Part shown: piece after piece, positions 24,498-35,286 of the stretch
Position numbering within the stretch: the first letter of the stretch is position 1
Layout: every line of letters starts with the position of its first letter
NCBI GenBank assembly: GCA_025200525.1
Contig: CM045762.1
Coordinates: 105,302,682-105,366,681, forward strand
Source of the DNA: Camellia lanceoleosa
Lineage: Eukaryota; Streptophyta; Magnoliopsida; Ericales; Theaceae
Direction: 5' to 3'
Length of the DNA stretch: 64,000 nucleotides
Program-made: the position numbers and the translations under genes
The notes under the pieces: model-generated
Seen by the model: the letters and a program-made list of their open reading frames with translations, nothing else
Databases searched by the model: none
Told to the model about the DNA's origin: nothing

Positions 24498-25820
24498 CCA
24501 CTACTAATCGACTACCTCCCTAGACCAAGCATTGAAGACCTAGAAGCAGAAGAGGTATGTTGTGCAGAGTTAGGCCCTTCTTGGATGGACCCCATTATAT
24601 TGTTCCTGAAAGATGGCACCTTACCGGAAGAAAAGAAAGAAGCCAACATAATAAGAACAAAGTCGCAGCGATTTTGGCTCTCTCCATCATTGGCATTATA
24701 CAAGAAGTCGTTCTTAGGACCTTACTTAAAGTGTGTTCACCCCAGTAAAGTGGAAGCATTCCTATTTGAAATACATGAGGGTATATGTGGCAGCCATCAA
24801 GGAGGAAGATCATTGGCATATAGAGCGATTTCACAAGGATATTGGTGGCCATACATGCAAGCGGATTCTGAGAAGTATGTTAAAACGTGCAAAAAGTGTC
24901 AAAAATTCGCACACCAAATACACCAACCTGCCAGAGAACTTCTACCTTTAACTAGTCCATGGCCCTTCGCAATGTGGAGATTGGACATAGTAGACCCACT
25001 TACAATAGCACCAGGCAACAGAAAGTTCTTTCTTGCCGCAACCGACTACTTTACAAAGTGGGTGGAAGCAGAAGCCTTGGCGTCAATCAAAGAGAAAGAT
25101 GTATAGAAGTTTGTTTGGCAGAATATCATCACTCGATTTGGCATACCAAAGGCATTAATCTCAGACAACGGCACTCAGTTCGACGGCAGAATTTTTAGAG
25201 GCTTTTGTGAAGAGTACAAGATAGTTTTCTACAATTCTACACCGGCATATCCCCAAGCGAATGGTCAGGCAGAGGCATCAAACAAGGTAGTTTTGGATGG
25301 ATTGAAGAAAAGGTTAGAGAGAGCAAAAGGCAAGTGGGCAGAAGAGCTCCCCCATGTTTTATGGGCTTACCGCACCACACCTCGACGATCAACAAGAGAG
25401 ACACCATTCTCCTTAGCTTATGGCATGGAAGCAGTCATCCCATTAGAAGTTGGCCTCCCCACAATCCGAAGCGAAAACTTTGATCCAGACTTAAATGCCG
25501 AAGCCATAGCATTGGAGCTTGACCTTGCGGAAGAAAGAAGAGATAAAGCATTAGTTCACATCACCTCCTACCAACAAGAGTTGTCCAGAAAGTGTAACAA
25601 AACAGTACATCCAAGGCAATTCAAGATCGGAGATTGGGTACTGCGCAAAGTGATGGGAAACACCTTGGTTCCAGGAGATGGCAAGTTGAGACCTAATTGG
25701 GAAGGACCTTACAAAGTGGTCGGATTAGCAGGCAAAGGGGCATACCACTTGGAAGATGAGGACGACAAAGCAATTCTCAGGCCATGGAACACGGCAAATC
25801 TCAAGTTGTTTTATTTCTAG
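24498..25820 (+). pseudogene. Pol of element A: integrase
   Basis: Inserts element cDNA into the genome. It shows the HHCC zinc-binding domain (HEGICGSHQGG ... CKKCQ, about 24,775-24,905). The DDE core has its first Asp in WRLDIVDPL, its second in ISDNGTQFD and its Glu in NGQAEASNK. The C-terminal barrel-like region (FKIGDWVLRKV, LRPNWEGPYKV) ends at 25,820 with LKLFYF. No chromodomain is present. One stop, TAG at 25,104-25,106, interrupts the core. The same protein, more decayed, is in element D on the minus strand. Confidence 0.92.
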
Positions 25821-25924
25821 CTTTTTTTCCTTTTAAGTGTGTAATTTTTTACTTTCTCAATAAAACAATTCGATTCTTTTTTAGCATAATTGTCTTCAGT
25901 AGAAAGTAGCTTTAGTTAGGAGCA

Positions 25925-26705
25925 TTATACACATAGTTGGCCGGAATAACCAACTATGTCCCTTCTTAAGCCCAGGATAAGGATCCAGGCTGCAGGACGT
26001 TTTGGTCGAAATAACCAAAACACCTTATTCTAAGTTGGCTGGAAAAACCAACTTAGAGGTTGGCTGGATTAAACCAACACCCCTCCTAAGCCCAGGATCA
26101 GGATTCAGGCTGCAGGACGTTTTGGTCGGTATAACGAAACACTTTATTCTAAGTTGGCTGGAAAAACCAACTTCAAGGTTGGCTGGATAAAACCAACCCT
26201 TGTTACTTTTCAACCGAAGTATGGGTATGGCTGAAGAGTGGTTGGCTGGATAAAACCAACCCTTGTTAGTCTTCAGCCGAAGTATGGGTATGGCTGAAGA
26301 GTGGTTGGCTGGATAAAACCAACCCTTGTTACTCTTCAGCCGAAGTATGGGTATGGCTGAAGAATGGTTGGCTGGATTAAACCAACTCTTTGTACTCTTC
26401 AGCCGAAGTATTTATATCGACTGAAGAGTGGTTGGCTGGATTAAACCAACTCTTTGTACTCTTCAGCCGAAATAAGTGTATGGCTGAAGAGTGGTTGGCT
26501 AGATTAAACCAACTCTTTGTACTCTTCAGCCGAAGTAGTTATATCGGCTGAAAAGTGGTTGGCTGGATTAAACCAACACTGGATACTCTTCAGCCGAAGT
26601 AGTTATATCGGCTGAAAAGTGGTTGGCTGGATTAAACCAACACTGGATACTCTTCAGCCGAAGTAGATATATCGGCTGAAGAGTGGTTGGCTAGTAAGTT
26701 AGATA
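25925..26705. repeat. Tandem-repeat array downstream of element A pol
   Basis: Two organisations adjoin. First come two copies of about 120 bp (25,930-26,160) containing GGCTGCAGGACGTTTTGGTCG. Then come about eight copies of a 61-66-bp monomer (26,160-26,700). Each small monomer has two inverted repeats: GGTTGGCTGGAT facing AAACCAACC, and CTCTTCAGCC facing GGCTGAAGAG. The array starts about 100 bp after the integrase stop and ends before the antisense gene. Tandem repeats in the 3' untranslated region are known for Tat/Ogre elements and can seed satellites. Confidence 0.85.
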
Positions 26706-26892
26706 GCTAAAACCGAGATCACAGTTGAGCAAATAAGTACATGGAAAATTCATTACAAGTGCAAGCATACATACACAAAACCGGAATAAGAGTTGGCTCA
26801 GAAGAAGATTTTTTCATTGAAGTAAAAAGCAAGTACAATTGAGGGACCGTAGCCCGGTTACAAGTTCAAAAGAAAAAAAAAATAGAAAATAA

Positions 26893-27115
26893 TCAGCGGA
26901 AGAGTTCATCAATTTCGGCGTCAAATTCGACATCAGCATCTGGTCGAAGTCCGGTTTGAGGTGGGAGCTCGGTTTCAGTTTGGACCACGGTGTCAATCGG
27001 CAGCACAGTATCAGTCGGTAGCTCATCAGTCAAATCTTCAACCGCTGACTCTAACCGAGCTGTTTGATCCATGGGTTGCACATTGACGACCGGAGTAATG
27101 GTTGGCCCCTCATCC

Positions 27116-27147
<32 letters not shown>

Positions 27148-29015
27148 TTCATCATTATCAGACCCTTCCAGAAATTGCCTTTGAAGATCAGCAGCATATT
27201 GTGACAGTGAAACCGGAATAGAGTACGGTGGAGCATTGTAGACATCGGTGTCCGGCGAACAACCGAGCTGCTCCACCGCACTCCTCCAGCCGCACTTAAA
27301 GAAGAGATCCTTGGCTGCTTCGCACTGGAGGGTGTATGCGTCTTCGGCCTTCTTAAAGCCTCGTTTTTCGGCTTTCTTCATTCCGGCCTTCAGTTGGTTT
27401 ATCTCGGTGTCTTTTTTCTTCTCAATCTTTGCCAGCAGGCGCAGGTACTTGTCCTTTGCCTCGTTGGCAACCTTCTGCTTTTCGGCCTCGGCCGAATTAA
27501 CCACTTCGGTCAGTCGACCGTTCTCAGCGCGTAGCTCGGCCAGCTGCTTTTTTGCTTCCTCTAGCTCGGCCGTTTTAGATTCGGCCTCTGCCATGGCCTC
27601 CCTAGTATTTCTCCTAAGCTCCATGACCCTCCTGTGTGTAACTTGGTTTTTCTGGATGGCCTGCAAAGGAGAAGTAACTTTAGCCGGACTGAAAGTTAGA
27701 AAAAAATTACATAGAAAGTAGAGAGCTATTTACCAGGATCATGGACTTGGTTGAAGACCGGATGGACTTCAGTTCGGTGTTGAGCTGCTTGTAATGGTGC
27801 TCCATGTCCTTGGGAAGGCACACACTTTTGGCTAGGTTGAAAGCCATCAAGTGGTCCTTCTCAGCAACCACTGAATCCGAAGCAGTGATATCTCGGTCGT
27901 TGTAGGTAAGGTTAGGGGCCCATTTGGAGGAGGTAGTTCGGTCTGAGGGTTCCGGTTGAAGGCTTGGCTAGGGGCTTGGAGGCGGGCTTGGTGGCAGAAC
28001 GGTCTCGGCCTCGTCAACAAGTCGTTGCTCGGTTTGGCTAGTCCGGGCACGCTTGTTTCGGCGAGAAGTAGATGGTTGCTGGGATGGAAGGGCCACCACG
28101 GTCTCAGTGGTTTGGCCGGTTGGTTGCACATCAGCTGGAGTTGTTGCGGTCAAAAGGGCCTTCAGCCTGCTCTTCTTTGCCATTTCTTGTTCGGCTGTGA
28201 GTGGGATTAGGTTTATCTGGGGCAAGGATGGGTCCGGTTCAGGTGCTTCTTCAAGAAGAAAATCAGTAACTCTCGCTTTTCGGCGACCGGTGTATCTGTA
28301 TGTCGGCGCAAAGCTGAGAAGTTTAGCCCAACTTCTTTTTTGAATGCGTAGTGCAGCGCGGAGAATACCGAGGTTCGGGTGGCTGTATAATGAATGTATA
28401 TGGGCTGAGTCTGCATAAAGAAGACAACTGTTAGTCCGGTCTAAAATTGGAAACTGAAGTAAAAAATAAGAGTTCATGGAAAACTGAAGTAGCTATACCA
28501 GGTATCCCTTTATTCTAATTTATACGTCGGCGAGGAATCTGGGCTTGATGATCCTCAAAATTCCCAGAGACCCAGAAAAAATCGTCGTCGTTTAAGTCCT
28601 TGTCCGGTGTGTCCTTAATTATTTTTTCACGTCGGCGGTGTATTCTCAAATAGTATACCCACCCATCCTCTTTTGAACCTAAGGAGTATTGATGGAATAT
28701 TTCAGCTAGGCCGAGGTTTAGACCGGTTTGACGGTTTAGTTCGGCTATTCCCATTATGATTCGGTAGGAGTTGGTGGAGAGTTGGGTTGGGCATAGCCTG
28801 GTTTTCCTAAGAAACTCACAAATTAAGGGCTGGACGGGAAACCTTAGTCCGGTTTCTATTATTGACAAAAGGGTAAAAGGAACAAAGCCTTCATTCTCCC
28901 ATGGAATGGTGTTTGGTTTGGCTAGGGTGAGGTGCACATCGTCAGGTATCTTATAGTCCTTGCGGAATTCGGCAAGGCCTCCTGGGGTTTCTACTAAAAA
29001 TCTGTACTTCCCCAT
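26893..29015 (-). pseudogene. Spliced antisense gene of element A (PF04195-like plus coiled coil)
   Basis: An additional gene on the strand opposite pol. Coding exons: 28,526-29,015 (490 nt), 27,734-28,410 (677 nt) and 26,893-27,660 (768 nt). Introns: 28,411-28,525 and 27,661-27,733, both GT..AG. Phases join exactly (490+677 divisible by 3), giving about 644 codons with one internal TAG at 27,968-27,970. Exon 1 resembles the putative gypsy-type transposon domain PF04195 (ENEGFVPFTLLSIIETGLRFP, STNSYRIIMGIAEL, DFFWVSG). Exon 2 is Ser/Pro/Thr-rich with a basic RRNKRAR stretch, possibly nuclear-targeting. Exon 3 is a long Glu/Lys/Ala coiled coil, then a 10-Asp acidic run encoded by a GAT microsatellite (27,114-27,147). 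Its biochemical function is unknown. Confidence 0.8.
27114..27147 (-). repeat. (GAT)n microsatellite coding an Asp run
   Basis: On the minus strand GAT units in frame encode an uninterrupted acidic run within exon 3 of the antisense gene. Its length is likely variable between copies. Confidence 0.8.
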
Positions 29016-29950
29016 TTATTGTATAACTTATAAATAAATTAGTTCGGCTGAGAAGTTGTGCTTGGAAGCTCGGTTGAGCACACAAATGGAGTGCCTGGGC
29101 AACCTAAGTCTGCAAAGTGGAAAAACAAGGTGTTAAGCACAGATCGTTGACCATGCTACAAAAACAAAGCAAGAAAAGAGAAGTCTTACTTCGGCTACAC
29201 AGGTACTACAGGATCTACCTTGGTTCTATGGGATGTTTTGGTTATCTCGGTTCTACATATGGGTTTGTTACTCCGGTTGGGCATCAAGGGGCAGCTTTCT
29301 GAGTTCGGTTTAAAAATTGAGAAAGCTGGCTTGGCCCCCGAAGGCTCAGCTCGGTCGTGGCCAAGATTTCTAGTTCGGTGAGTTTTTATTTCGGCTAAGG
29401 TGAATCAGATGGTGACCTATTGAAACTACTGTTATATGCATAAATTCTAGTTCGATTTTAGTTTGCCTAAATCTACATACAGCACAAACCGTGTCCTATT
29501 TCGGTTGAGGCATGTTTAAAGATCGAAATGGTGTTCAACTAGCTATTTCTTGAAAATCATGAGGTTCTTGTAAAGTTTTTTTTAGAAAGTGCAAGAAAGA
29601 AGCAACAATATGTTTTGCAAAAACACCAAACAAACTACAACAGATTAAACGAAAGCAGAAAAAGGAAAAACAGAAACAAATTCATGATGCTTACCTGGCA
29701 GAGAGAAAGAAGAACAAGATTGAAGCAAATGGGAGCAACACACAAGTTTCACAGTTGCAAACGTTGAAAAGCAGTGGAGCAAGAGAGAGAGCAGAGAGTG
29801 AATAGTAGAGTGTATGATTCAAAGTGAAGTGAAATGTTTTTGTTTTGGTAGAAAGGAAAAAAGCGGGAACTGTTCAAAACTTACGAAGTACGAGAGCGGC
29901 GCAACAGCTAGGATTGACCAATAAAAGGCTGCCACGTGTCACTGGAAAGG
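29016..29950 (-). promoter_or_regulatory. Leader exon, leader intron and upstream region of the antisense gene
   Basis: On the minus strand a pyrimidine-rich leader ends CTGCCAG followed by the donor GTAAGC (29,694-29,689). A matching acceptor TTTGCAG ends at 29,110, so a 585-bp leader intron is predicted, followed by about 94 nt of 5' UTR before the ATG at 29,015. Farther upstream lie an inverted CCAAT box (29,916-29,922) and a G-box CACGTG within GCCACGTGTC (29,931-29,940). I found no convincing TATA box. The promoter reading is inferred from these motifs. Confidence 0.5.
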
Positions 29951-30162
29951 GAAGCGTTTCAGTTGCTGCAATTGAAAAGACGTTTTGATCGGACGTGCGC
30001 AGCTCGGCTTGAGTGTAGCTCGGCTGGAAAAGCAAGTGTTTTAGCTCGGCTGGAGTGGCTAATGGGTTTTTTTTTTTAGCTCGGCTGGAGAGGTTAAAAC
30101 TATAGCTCGGCTTATAAACAGGTAATCCCTATCATGCTTTGCAGATGGAATTAAAGGGCAAT

Positions 30163-30977
30163 TGATAGGATAATTTATATGGAAATTGGGCCGAGCTAGG
30201 TAAATTGGGCCGAGCTGGATAAATTGGGCCGAGCTGGATAAATTGGGCCAAGCTAAAGTGATAGGCCAGTTTGGGCCGCACTGCGAAGGGCTGAGTAAAA
30301 AGGCTGTCTAAGTTATTCCGGTCTGAAGAAGTAGCCTTGGTGTTAGACCGGTCACAACCGTGGTAATTAGTTCGGTCACATAAGGCTTATTTCTACTTCG
30401 GTTGAGGGATACGTTGTTCGGTCTTTAGTAATTAGTTCGGTTGTAGCGTATGGAAACCGAGGTGTGCTAAGTCCTTAAGAGGACTTGGCTCTGAAGTTAG
30501 TTCGGCTCAACTCTCTTATGGTTAGCTCGGTCTTAGCATGGGAAAGCCGAGGTAAGAGAATGGAAAGTAAGGGCCGAACTAACGTTTACTTCGGTTATAT
30601 TGGAGTTTGGCCATGGTAAGACCATCTCACTTGGTTTAAGCAGTGAGGGGGGTGTTGAGAGAAGCATTATCTCTCAGGAGTATGAATCCTAGGAGGACTC
30701 TACATGAAGGAGTAAGAGTCCTACTAGGATTGTGCCACGCGAAACCTATAAAAGCTCACCAATATCACCTTTGAAGAGGTAACACAACTTTGTTTTCTGA
30801 ATACACAGAGCTTTTGTCTATTTGTCAAGCTTACTGACTTAGGCATCGGAGAGGTTTCCGGCACACACCCGCCCGCTAGCTCACATTTGTGTTTTCAGGT
30901 GATAAAGCGACGTCGTACGGAAGAGCGCAGACTTGATCAACAGGATTATACGAGAAGGTGTATTTCTTTCCCGTACA
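30163..30977 (+). repeat. 3' LTR of element A
   Basis: It is 815 bp, starting TGATAGGATAAT and ending CCCGTACA. It carries one extra 19-bp ATAAATTGGGCCGAGCTGG unit compared with the 5' LTR and scattered substitutions. The purine-rich GATGGAATTAAAGGG just before it is a weak candidate polypurine tract. TATA at 30,746. Confidence 0.9.
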
Positions 30978-31195
30978 GATATATATTTAACTCTGACTAT
31001 ACACACATATCAGAATCTCTTTCAAGCCTTGTAGATGAAAATATGGTTAGTGGTTAACCTTAACTTTCATAGTACGACCTTTATCAAATCATAGCCAATG
31101 GAGAGCTTGGTTAATGTGGAAAGGTTTCTTTGATGTAACTCCACAAACCCTATCAAGTGAATAAATAGTAATCAAGGATTAAAATAAACAAATAA
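30978..31195. repeat. Segmental duplication copy 1, right part
   Basis: Continues copy 1 after the element A TSD. It matches 31,608-31,682 and 34,883-34,996 of copy 2 (for example the AGCCAATGGAGAGCTTGG block, present at both 31,093 and 34,901). It contains the uninterrupted target of the palindromic element that sits in copy 2. It is non-coding. Confidence 0.7.
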
Positions 31196-31682
31196 ATATC
31201 ATCAATCAATAAAAAACTTCATATTATAATCTCATTTATAATTTTTTATTAATTAATAATATCATGTAAAGTGACATTGCCATTGCCCTTAATTGTTAAT
31301 GAGTAGGGTGTCCTAAGTGTACTTTTTGTCTTTTTGAATTAAAAAGTTGAGGAAAAAAATATGGTTATTTGGGTTAACTTTTTAACTTTTTATGAAAAAA
31401 TGTGTATTAAAAAATTGTATAAATTAGTGTGTAAGGGAAAATTAAGATTGGGAGTTGTGCAGCCGTAATTTTTGACTTTTGGTGAATAATGATAACTTTT
31501 TAACTTTTTGAGTAACTTTTTGACTTTTTAACTTTTTTTGAACTTCCCAAACTTGACCTAAATAGTAATACTTGAACCAATCATCTTTTATCTCCTCCTC
31601 TTTGTGGATATATATTAAAATCTGACTGTACACACATATAGAAATCCCTTTCAAGCCTTGTAGATTAGAATAGGGTTAGTGG
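31196..31682. repeat. Segmental duplication copy 2, left part
   Basis: Starts ATCATCAATCAATAAAA, directly abutting copy 1. It lacks the MITE and element A found in copy 1, so it serves as the empty site for both. It has an insertion of its own at about 31,304-31,550. Confidence 0.7.
31304..31550. mobile_element. Insertion in copy 2, probable MITE
   Basis: About 245 bp present here and absent from the paralogous site at about 18,978. It contains repeated CTTTTTAACTTTTTGA, similar to the AAAAAGTCAAAAAGTCAC cores of the MITEs at 12,262 and 37,224. Its termini are poorly defined, so the class is uncertain. Confidence 0.4.
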
Positions 31683-34600
31683 TAGGGGTGCCTGTGGTTC
31701 GGTTTAGGACGGTTCGTAGTTCGGTTTGGACCCGCCCGCATCTATGCGGTTTGGAGAAAAATCAACCCGCAACCGCCCGCAATGCGGTTTGCGATTTGTG
31801 CGGATAGGGTTCGCGGGTGTGCGGGCGGTTTGCGGATTGAACTTTTTTTTCAAAAAATTATTTTTAAACCTTTTTTTTCTCCCATTTTGTCAATCTTTAT
31901 TTTGGACCTCTTTTCTCATATTTTCTAAAATGCTCCAACATTAATAATTAATGAATTAAAACTTATAAAAAAACTTATAAAATAAAAAACATAACAAATT
32001 CAATTCGTAACCTAAACAAATCATTCAAAATCTACATTCTATCATTAACTTGCATTCATCATATCCTACATTCATCATTCATAATCCAAATAAGAAAATC
32101 CTACATTAAAAATTCAACATTCATCATTCCTAACCCCCTCCCCCCAAAAAAGAAGAGTAATTCTTCATTAACTTACATTCATCCAAAATGCAAAAAAAAT
32201 AAAAAATAAAAAAAAATCATTAAGTTACATTCATCCAAAACCAAAACGCAATTAAAAAAAAAAAAAATTGTTGTCAAACTTAAACTTCATTCAATATAAA
32301 CCCATGAAATAAAATTAAAACACTTCTAAGATATCAAACTTCATCTTCATGAATCACTTCCAATTCAACTTTCACAAATTCCAATTCTAATTCCATACAT
32401 TTGGTTGATGAACCCTACACAAACAAATTGAAAAAATATAAACTTTAATCTTCAATTATAGATAGTAAGAAATGAAAAAATAAACAAATGTCTATATATT
32501 GCATCTCAATATAGTAAAAAAATGTGTTGAGTATTTGAAAAATTACCAATGAACAAATGGATATTAGACATCAATTATAGCATCAACATTATAGGTTGAA
32601 GTTGAAGATGAGCTTGACTCCAAAGTATCTAATTAGAAGTCAACAAGAGAAGATTTATAAAACTTACATTAGAAAATGAATAATAATACAAATTAAAATA
32701 AAGATAAATACTATCCTCCATTAAATAAATAGATTCTACTGATTGATTAAATAAAACAAACATATTCAACTAAGACACAGACAGATTAAATAAAACAAAC
32801 AGATTCAAACAAACAGATTCAATTAAATAATCTGAATTCCAAAAATTAAATAAAACAAACAGATTCAAACGGACAGATTCAAACAAACAAATTCAATTAA
32901 ATAATCTGAATTCCAAAAATTAAATAAAACAAACAGATTCAAACAGATTCAACAGATTAATAAACTAAGATCAAAACAGATTCAACTAAGGCACAACTAA
33001 AATCAGATCTGTTGGTCCACAACAAAAATTAGATCTGTTTTGGTCAACAAAAAACCAGATCTGTTCGTCTACAAAAAATCAAAGATGAGAGATCACCTGT
33101 GAAGTAGATCGGCTGTGCGATGAAAAAAATCGACTGTGCAATGATGAAAAAAATCAGAGATCACCTGCGAAGTAGCCTGTGAAGTAGATCAGAGATGAAA
33201 AAAAATCAAAGACGAAAAAAATCAGTTCTGTTGTTCATCCACAAAAAATCAACGATCGGGAGAGAGAGAGACAGAGATTGAGAGAGAGTTTTTTCATCGA
33301 ATCTCTCTCTCCCGATCGATGATTTTTGCGATGAACAATGTAATTGATTTTTTCATCTCTAATTTTTTTCATCTCCGATGATTCATAGGCTACTACAGTG
33401 ATCTCTCGATTTTTTCATTATCGCACAACCGATTTTTTTCATCGCACAGTCGATCTACTTCACAGGTGATCTCTCATCTCTGATTTTTTGTGGACCAAAA
33501 CAGATCTGATTTTTGTTGTGGACCAATAGATCTGATTTTAGTTGTGCCTTAGTTGAATCTGTTTTGATCTTAGTTTATTAATCTGTTGAATCTGTTTGAA
33601 TCTGTTTGTTTTATTTAATTTTTGGAATTCAGATTATTTAATTGAATCTGTTTGTTTGAATCTGTATGTTTGAATCTGTTTGTTTGAATCTGTTTGTTTG
33701 AATTTGTTTGTTTTATTTAATTTTTGGAATTCAGATTATTTAATTGAATCTGTTTGTTTTATTTAATCTGTCTGTGTCTTAGTTGAATCTGTTTGTTTTA
33801 TTTAATCAATCAGTAGAATCTGTTTATTTAATGGAGAATAGTATTTATCTTTATTTTAATTTGTATTATTATTCATTTTCTAATGTAAGTTTTATAAATC
33901 TTCTCTTGTTGACTTCTAATTAGTACTTTGGAGTTAAGCTCATCATCAACTTCAACCTATAATGTTGATGCTATAATTGATGTCTAATATCCATTTGTTC
34001 ATTGGTAATTTTTTCATATACTCAACACATTTTCTTACTATATTGAGATGCAATATATAGACATTTGTTTATTTTTTCATTTCTTACTATCTATAATTGA
34101 AGATTAAAGTTTATATTTTTTCAATTTGTTTGTGTAGGGTTCATCAACTAAATGCATGGAATTAGAATTGGAATTTGTGAAAGTGGAATTGGATGTGATT
34201 CATGAAGATGAAGTTTGATATCTTAGAACTGTTTTAATTTTATTTCATGGGTTTGTATTGAATGAAGTTTAAGTTTGACAACAAATTTTTTTTTTTTTTT
34301 TTAATTGCATTTTGGTTTTTGATGAATGTAACTTAACGAATTTTTATTTTTTTTTAACATTTTGGATGAATGTAAGTTAATGAAGAATTACTCTTCTTTT
34401 TTTTTTTTTTTTTGGAGGGGGTTAGGAATGATGATTGTTGAATTTTTAATGTAGGATTTTCTTATTTGGATTATGAATGATGAATGTAGGATAAGATGAA
34501 TGCAAGTTAATGATAGAATGTAGATTTTGAATGATTTGTTTATGTTACGAACTGAATTTGTTGTGTTTTTTATTTTGTAAGTTTTTTTATAAGTTTTAGT

Positions 34601-34882
34601 TCATTAATTATTAATGTTGGAGCATTTTAGAAAATATGAGAAAAAAGGTCCAAAATAAAGATTGACAAAATGGGAGATAAAAAAGGTTGAAAAATAATTT
34701 TTTGAAAAAAAAATTCAATTCGCAAACCGCCCGCAACCGCCCGCACACTCGCGAACTCTATCCGTACAAACCGCAAACCGCATTGCGGGCGGTTGCGAGT
34801 TGATTTTTTCTCAAACCGTATAGATGCGGGCGGATCCAAACCGAACCGCAAATCGTCCTAAACCGAACTGCGGACACCCCTA
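31683..34882. mobile_element. 3.2-kb palindromic (foldback-type) element with hAT-like ends
   Basis: It starts TAGGGGTGCCTGTGG and ends CTGCGGACACCCCTA. The two halves are long, imperfect inverted copies of each other around a centre near 33,280, where GGGAGAGAGAGAG faces CTCTCTCTCCC. Matching blocks include the GC-rich terminal segments (31,730-31,840 and 34,720-34,840) and the CAAACAGATTCAA blocks (about 32,750-32,950 and 33,570-33,760). The arms differ at many positions and by indels. Terminal TAGGGGTG suggests a hAT origin. No transposase was seen and no 8-bp TSD is present. Confidence 0.75.
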
Positions 34883-35277
34883 ATCTTTATCAAATCATAG
34901 CCAATGGAGAGCTTGGTTAATGTGGAAAGGTTTCTTTTATGTAACCCCATAAACCGTATCAAGCTAATAAATAATAATCAAGGTTTAAAATAAATAAATA
35001 TGCTTGTTTGATTGACGAAAAGTGCCTTCTCATTGACTTCGTCATGATGTTGAGTAATGTAAAGTGTACAAAATTGAAATACAAAAAAGTAAAAATATAT
35101 ATATATGTTATGTGCTTGAAATATTATTTTAAATGTGATTTACATTAAATTCAAGATAAATGCCAGTCATACAATGTATTTTTTGTGTTCTTTGGCCATA
35201 TTTATTTAAACGGAATGGTTTTGCTAGGCTTAACATTTTTTTTTTAAGATTTTGTATCCTATTTCACATGTTAATTG
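34883..35277. other. End of duplication copy 2 and AT-rich flank
   Basis: 34,883-34,996 completes copy 2 (AGCCAATGGAGAGCTTGG and GTAACCCCATAAACCG blocks). The rest is AT-rich with a short (TA)n near 35,096. No gene. Confidence 0.65.
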
Positions 35278-35286
35278 TTTAAGGAT

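Larger units (their letters stand above)
19041..30977 (+). mobile_element. Element A: near-complete Tat-type Ty3/gypsy retrotransposon, TSD GATAT
   Basis: The element is 11,937 bp with two LTRs (796 and 815 bp, TG...CA ends). The 5-bp repeat GATAT lies at 19,036-19,040 and 30,978-30,982. The paralogous empty site near 31,610 has one GATAT. Order on the plus strand: LTR, primer site, gag, protease, RT, RNase H, second RNase H, integrase, tandem repeats, antisense spliced gene, LTR. The second RNase H before integrase is a known marker of the plant Tat lineage. Gag and pol carry four in-frame stops and two frameshifts, so this copy cannot make its own proteins. Confidence 0.92.

Noticed and set aside
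31683..34882. Assembly artefact from an inverted duplicate read
   Set aside because: The arms differ by many substitutions and indels, which a chimeric read would not show.
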